This document shows positions 3,829-6,751 of a stretch of DNA of 6,751 nucleotides, one piece after another. Made by a program: the position numbers and the translations under genes. The stretch is from an uncultured Selenomonadales bacterium (GTDB taxonomy: Bacteria > Bacillota > Negativicutes > Selenomonadales > Selenomonadaceae), in contig CALFJB010000067.1 of NCBI GenBank assembly GCA_937877565.1, positions 1 to 6,751 on the forward strand, given 5' to 3'. Numbering within the stretch: the first letter of the stretch is position 1; each line of letters opens with the position of its first letter. Under the pieces are notes generated by a model that worked only from the letters and a program-made list of their open reading frames with translations, was not told the DNA's origin and searched no databases.

Positions 3829-6751
3829 TTAGCCGATATTGACTGCAGGCGGCGTAGGAATTTTTACATAATCAGCAGACAATTTCACGACGCGGCATTT
3901 TGCGCCAATCCATTTTTGAGCAGTGTCGTTGCCGTCGATTTTAACAAATACACCCGTCTGAATTAAATCAGTTTTGAGTTTTGAATAGCTGTAACCTGCG
4001 CGTCTGCAAGCCTCCTTCAAATAAGAGACGTTAATCAGTAAACCGTCTGCGTCTGCGCAACCATAGATAGGATTTACAAGTTTTTCGGCAGGGGTCAAGG
4101 TTGAAGGATTTGCGGGGCATTGCATACCGTCGAAGTGAAGGCGTTCTCCGGCAACCCAATTCAAAACAAAATCTTTTTCCTTTTCTTCATCAGACAATTC
4201 TTTTTGAGTTCCAATAAGTTCAAAGATCTGCATTGCGTCGTTGCAGGCGGCAATTTTGGCTTGCTCGGTATCGACATTGAAAAAATATTTACGTGCAAGA
4301 AAATTCGCAATGGTAATGGCGGCGATATAGAAATAGTGGACGTCAATGTATCCTGGCGTTGCTTCCTTGAAATTTTTGCTAAGCGTCTTGTACATTTCGG
4401 ATAAACCGTCAAGATTTTCAGATTGAAGATTATCAAGAAAGATTTTACCTCCGTGTCCAAAAGTTTTTCCGGCGTCGAAGGTAATATGAATATCCTGCGC
4501 TAATTCATCGTCCATAATTTTGTCGCCGGTGAAGTCAAGCTCTAAAGTGCGTGTGTGAATACCTTGCGTTCGTGCATTTTCAGTAAGCAATTCTTCTCCG
4601 TTGCAAATCGTGATATTTTTCCATTGCTTGACGTCTTTTTGGCTACCGTCGGTATTACAACGCCCGCGCCCTTGTCCACCACCTGCTCGGTAAACGAAGT
4701 TGCTAATATCAAAATTGGCGCTGGCAACTTGCCTTTCATCGAAAGTCGCAGGGAATGGACTAGAATCAGCAATAACGTTTTCTAAACTATTAACAGTTGC
4801 GTTTAGAGATTTTAAAAACTGTGAATCTCCAAAAGTCGACGCGGTTAATTTAAAGGCGGCAGATTTTCCGGCTTTAGACTTGCAACGAAGATAAACAACA
4901 AAAGGGCGGCAACCAATAACCGGCAGAATCAAAGACGCTAAACCCGCAGAAAAGATAATGCGTCCAATAGGGGAAGTGTCAAAAACTCGCTTAACTAACG
5001 ACAACCATTTTTCATAATCTCCTTTTACGCGCAGGTGACTAGCTAAAGTGTTGCCTTTGTCGATAGCAAATTTATCATCATAAGGCGAAATAAAATGATT
5101 ATCGTCCGTCCACCCCAATTTTTGGTGTAAATCAATTTCCTGCAGAATGTTTGAGTTTTCGGCAATAAACACCGAAATAAAATCAACGATAAAGCGGGCA
5201 TTGGTTGAATTAAAAGGCAAGCCGAAATTAGCAAGCGTTGTGATTTTTCGTGTATCGGCTAAATCGCCTTTTGGTATCTGCCGAATCGTCTTAACTTTGC
5301 CATTGTTATCAATAGTAGTAACATCAACGAAATAAGTATCGTAAGGATACCCGCGCTTGCAGTAACATCTGGACACATAAAAAGGGACGCAGGAAATTAT
5401 TTTCTGGCTATCTTTAACATCAACGGAAATTTTATTCTGCGTCATATGATAACCTTTAGGAATTTTAAAGCTCTGCGAATCGCCGAATATGGATTGAATG
5501 CTTGAAGAATTATCAACGGGCAGTGTATAACCGTAGGATTTTGCAAGCTGGATTAAACTGCCAATACCGCGTTTCTTTTCTTTGTCAACGCCCTTCAACA
5601 GATTATTCCATTGCGTCCTACAGCCTTGCTCCGAATATTTATTCGGTCTGGCATCACGCGCAGAAATTTCATTGAACAGATTGAAAGCAAGTTCCAAATC
5701 GTTAATCGACTTACCCCAATCGATAAGCCCGCCTGCTAAGGTCAATGCCCAATCAGCATAAGACAAATCTTCAATAGGGATAAAGCTAAGAATGCGTTTC
5801 ATTTCGTCAGGCGTTATTTCCGAATATTTCTTTTGAGTGGTTGAAGGATTGTCGCCGGAATCTACCGAATTGTTATCGGAAATAGCGGCGGCATTACGTC
5901 TTGAAATTTCTTTCAAAATATCGTGTACAACGGAACAATCTGTAGCAATAGGCGTTTTATGATCGCAACAGTAAGAATCGCCGGTAAAGAGAAAATACCT
6001 GCCGCCGGTCTTGTAAAAAATCTCAAGTTTAGCCCCGTCGCCAAAATGAAGTGTACTTTCAGTGTTTGCACTAAGTATAGGAAATTCGCCGTCATTAGGC
6101 TTTAAAATCATATGCAAGCCGTGTCCTGAAATAGATTTTTCGCAGTAAGTGTCGACTTGCCATTTAATGAAGTTGAACCATTTAGAGACTTCATCATTTA
6201 CGAAATTACCTTCATCATTTAAAATGTGGTCGAAATCAAAAACTAAAAAATCATCTGCGTTGCCGTGTCCAATAATATCAAAACCGGCAAGTTGCCTATT
6301 GTCGGTAAAGCGCAATTCGTCATAAAGTTTTTGATTCGCGGGATTGTTCCATTTATCAATCGGTATTTTGTGTTGCCACTTGCCGTCAATTTCCCTACCA
6401 ACTCGAAAGAAACGCGGTTGAGATAACAATTCATCGGGCAAATTTTGAAGTGTTTGTTTAGCGGTGTCGGCGGTTGGTATCTTGTCTAAGTTATCAGCAG
6501 ATTTAAAAGCACGTACACGGTCGGCGGCGTACCAAAAAACGCCTGTGTGGTCTTGTAAATCTTCGATAAAAATTCCACTATCACGCAATCGGCTAAGTTG
6601 CATTTCAGTAACGCCTAAAATTTGAGCAACTTCATTAGCGGGATAAAATGACGGCAAGATTTTTTTTATTTCTTCAAGCGTCGAAAGAATGTTACGGCTT
6701 GTACCGCAAATATCAAAAGGACAAACTTTTTTGCCTTCAAATTTTCTGGCA
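3829..6751 (-). CDS. Primase-polymerase/helicase replication protein (AEP + PriCT-2 + DUF927), 5' end cut by right edge
   Basis: Residues are numbered from the TTG at 6657, but the frame stays open for 31 more codons to the right edge (including KKVCPFDICGTSRNILSTLE), and that TTG lacks an RBS, so the true start lies outside. Domains: HTH-like segment 1-52 (EVAQILGVTEMQLSRL); AEP primase-polymerase about 85-250 with DFDH (Asp141, Asp143), SGHGLH (177-182) and LEIF...RYFLFTG (Glu212, Arg220); PriCT-2 about 284-378 (SFIPIEDLSYADWALTLAGG, then CRTQWNNLLKG and IGSLIQLAKSYGY); DUF927/D5-like ATPase about 425-710 with GWTDDNHFISP, Walker A CKSKAGKS (592-599), Walker B ATFDE (637-641), NGEELL and Arg703; winged-helix-like tail about 865-942. 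Such proteins prime and unwind DNA for phage and plasmid replication. The first Walker A glycine is Cys592. It ends 4 nt from the inverted-repeat block. Confidence 0.9.
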   Translation of the reverse strand, partial: ARKFEGKKVCPFDICGTSRNILSTLEEIKKILPSFYPANEVAQILGVTEMQLSRLRDSGIFIEDLQDHTGVFWYAADRVRAFKSADNLDKIPTADTAKQTLQNLPDELLSQPRFFRVGREIDGKWQHKIPIDKWNNPANQKLYDELRFTDNRQLAGFDIIGHGNADDFLVFDFDHILNDEGNFVNDEVSKWFNFIKWQVDTYCEKSISGHGLHMILKPNDGEFPILSANTESTLHFGDGAKLEIFYKTGGRYFLFTGDSYCCDHKTPIATDCSVVHDILKEISRRNAAAISDNNSVDSGDNPSTTQKKYSEITPDEMKRILSFIPIEDLSYADWALTLAGGLIDWGKSINDLELAFNLFNEISARDARPNKYSEQGCRTQWNNLLKGVDKEKKRGIGSLIQLAKSYGYTLPVDNSSSIQSIFGDSQSFKIPKGYHMTQNKISVDVKDSQKIISCVPFYVSRCYCKRGYPYDTYFVDVTTIDNNGKVKTIRQIPKGDLADTRKITTLANFGLPFNSTNARFIVDFISVFIAENSNILQEIDLHQKLGWTDDNHFISPYDDKFAIDKGNTLASHLRVKGDYEKWLSLVKRVFDTSPIGRIIFSAGLASLILPVIGCRPFVVYLRCKSKAGKSAAFKLTASTFGDSQFLKSLNATVNSLENVIADSSPFPATFDERQVASANFDISNFVYRAGGGQGRGRCNTDGSQKDVKQWKNITICNGEELLTENARTQGIHTRTLELDFTGDKIMDDELAQDIHITFDAGKTFGHGGKIFLDNLQSENLDGLSEMYKTLSKNFKEATPGYIDVHYFYIAAITIANFLARKYFFNVDTEQAKIAACNDAMQIFELIGTQKELSDEEKEKDFVLNWVAGERLHFDGMQCPANPSTLTPAEKLVNPIYGCADADGLLINVSYLKEACRRAGYSYSKLKTDLIQTGVFVKIDGNDTAQKWIGAKCRVVKLSADYVKIPTPPAVNIG

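Overview
The window is AT-rich, with Gram-positive-style Shine-Dalgarno sites (AGGAGG, AAAGGA) and TTGACA-type promoters. It looks like an integrated mobile element (prophage, phage satellite or integrative element) of a low-GC Firmicute-type bacterium. A gut Negativicutes host is my guess from protein flavour only. No ribosomal RNA, tRNA, CRISPR or phage structural gene is visible. All credible genes lie on the minus strand, so the biological order runs from the right edge to the left.

Right half (3829-6751): a very large replication protein with a primase-polymerase (AEP) domain, a PriCT-2 linker domain and a DUF927/D5-like ATPase. Its reading frame is open to the right edge, so its N-terminus lies outside the window; the only in-frame start inside is a TTG without a ribosome binding site.

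Middle (3380-3825): a non-coding, origin-like block. It has about fourteen CCTACCA/TCTACCA motifs in both orientations, an 86-bp tandem repeat, and three nested inverted repeats (35, 17 and 13 bp, all perfect) around an AT-rich core of about 115 bp. The end of the block nearest the replication gene also forms an intrinsic terminator (20-bp palindrome plus twelve Ts). This is the most distinctive structure in the window and is a candidate replication origin for the neighbouring primase-helicase.

Left of it (2370-3340): a worn-looking stretch. It holds a 50-codon frame broken by TAG, a 62-codon GTG ORF whose natural continuation is in the -1 frame, a shortened Rha-family regulator with a -1 continuation at a T7 run, and an integrase whose best-supported start (promoter, RBS, ATG) is in a different frame from its body. 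Three lesions have the same sign (one base missing), so sequencing error, gene decay and, for rha only, programmed -1 frameshifting are all open.

Left end (1-2387): a tyrosine recombinase with all catalytic residues, then a ribbon-helix-helix protein 10 nt downstream whose RBS overlaps the integrase stop, an unlisted 49-codon gene, a 227-aa protein of unknown function with a possible helix-turn-helix, and an overlapping gene cut by the left edge.

Together the genes suggest a self-integrating element that carries its own primase-helicase and origin, a layout reminiscent of P4-type satellites. The window is too small to say whether virion or conjugation genes lie beyond its edges.
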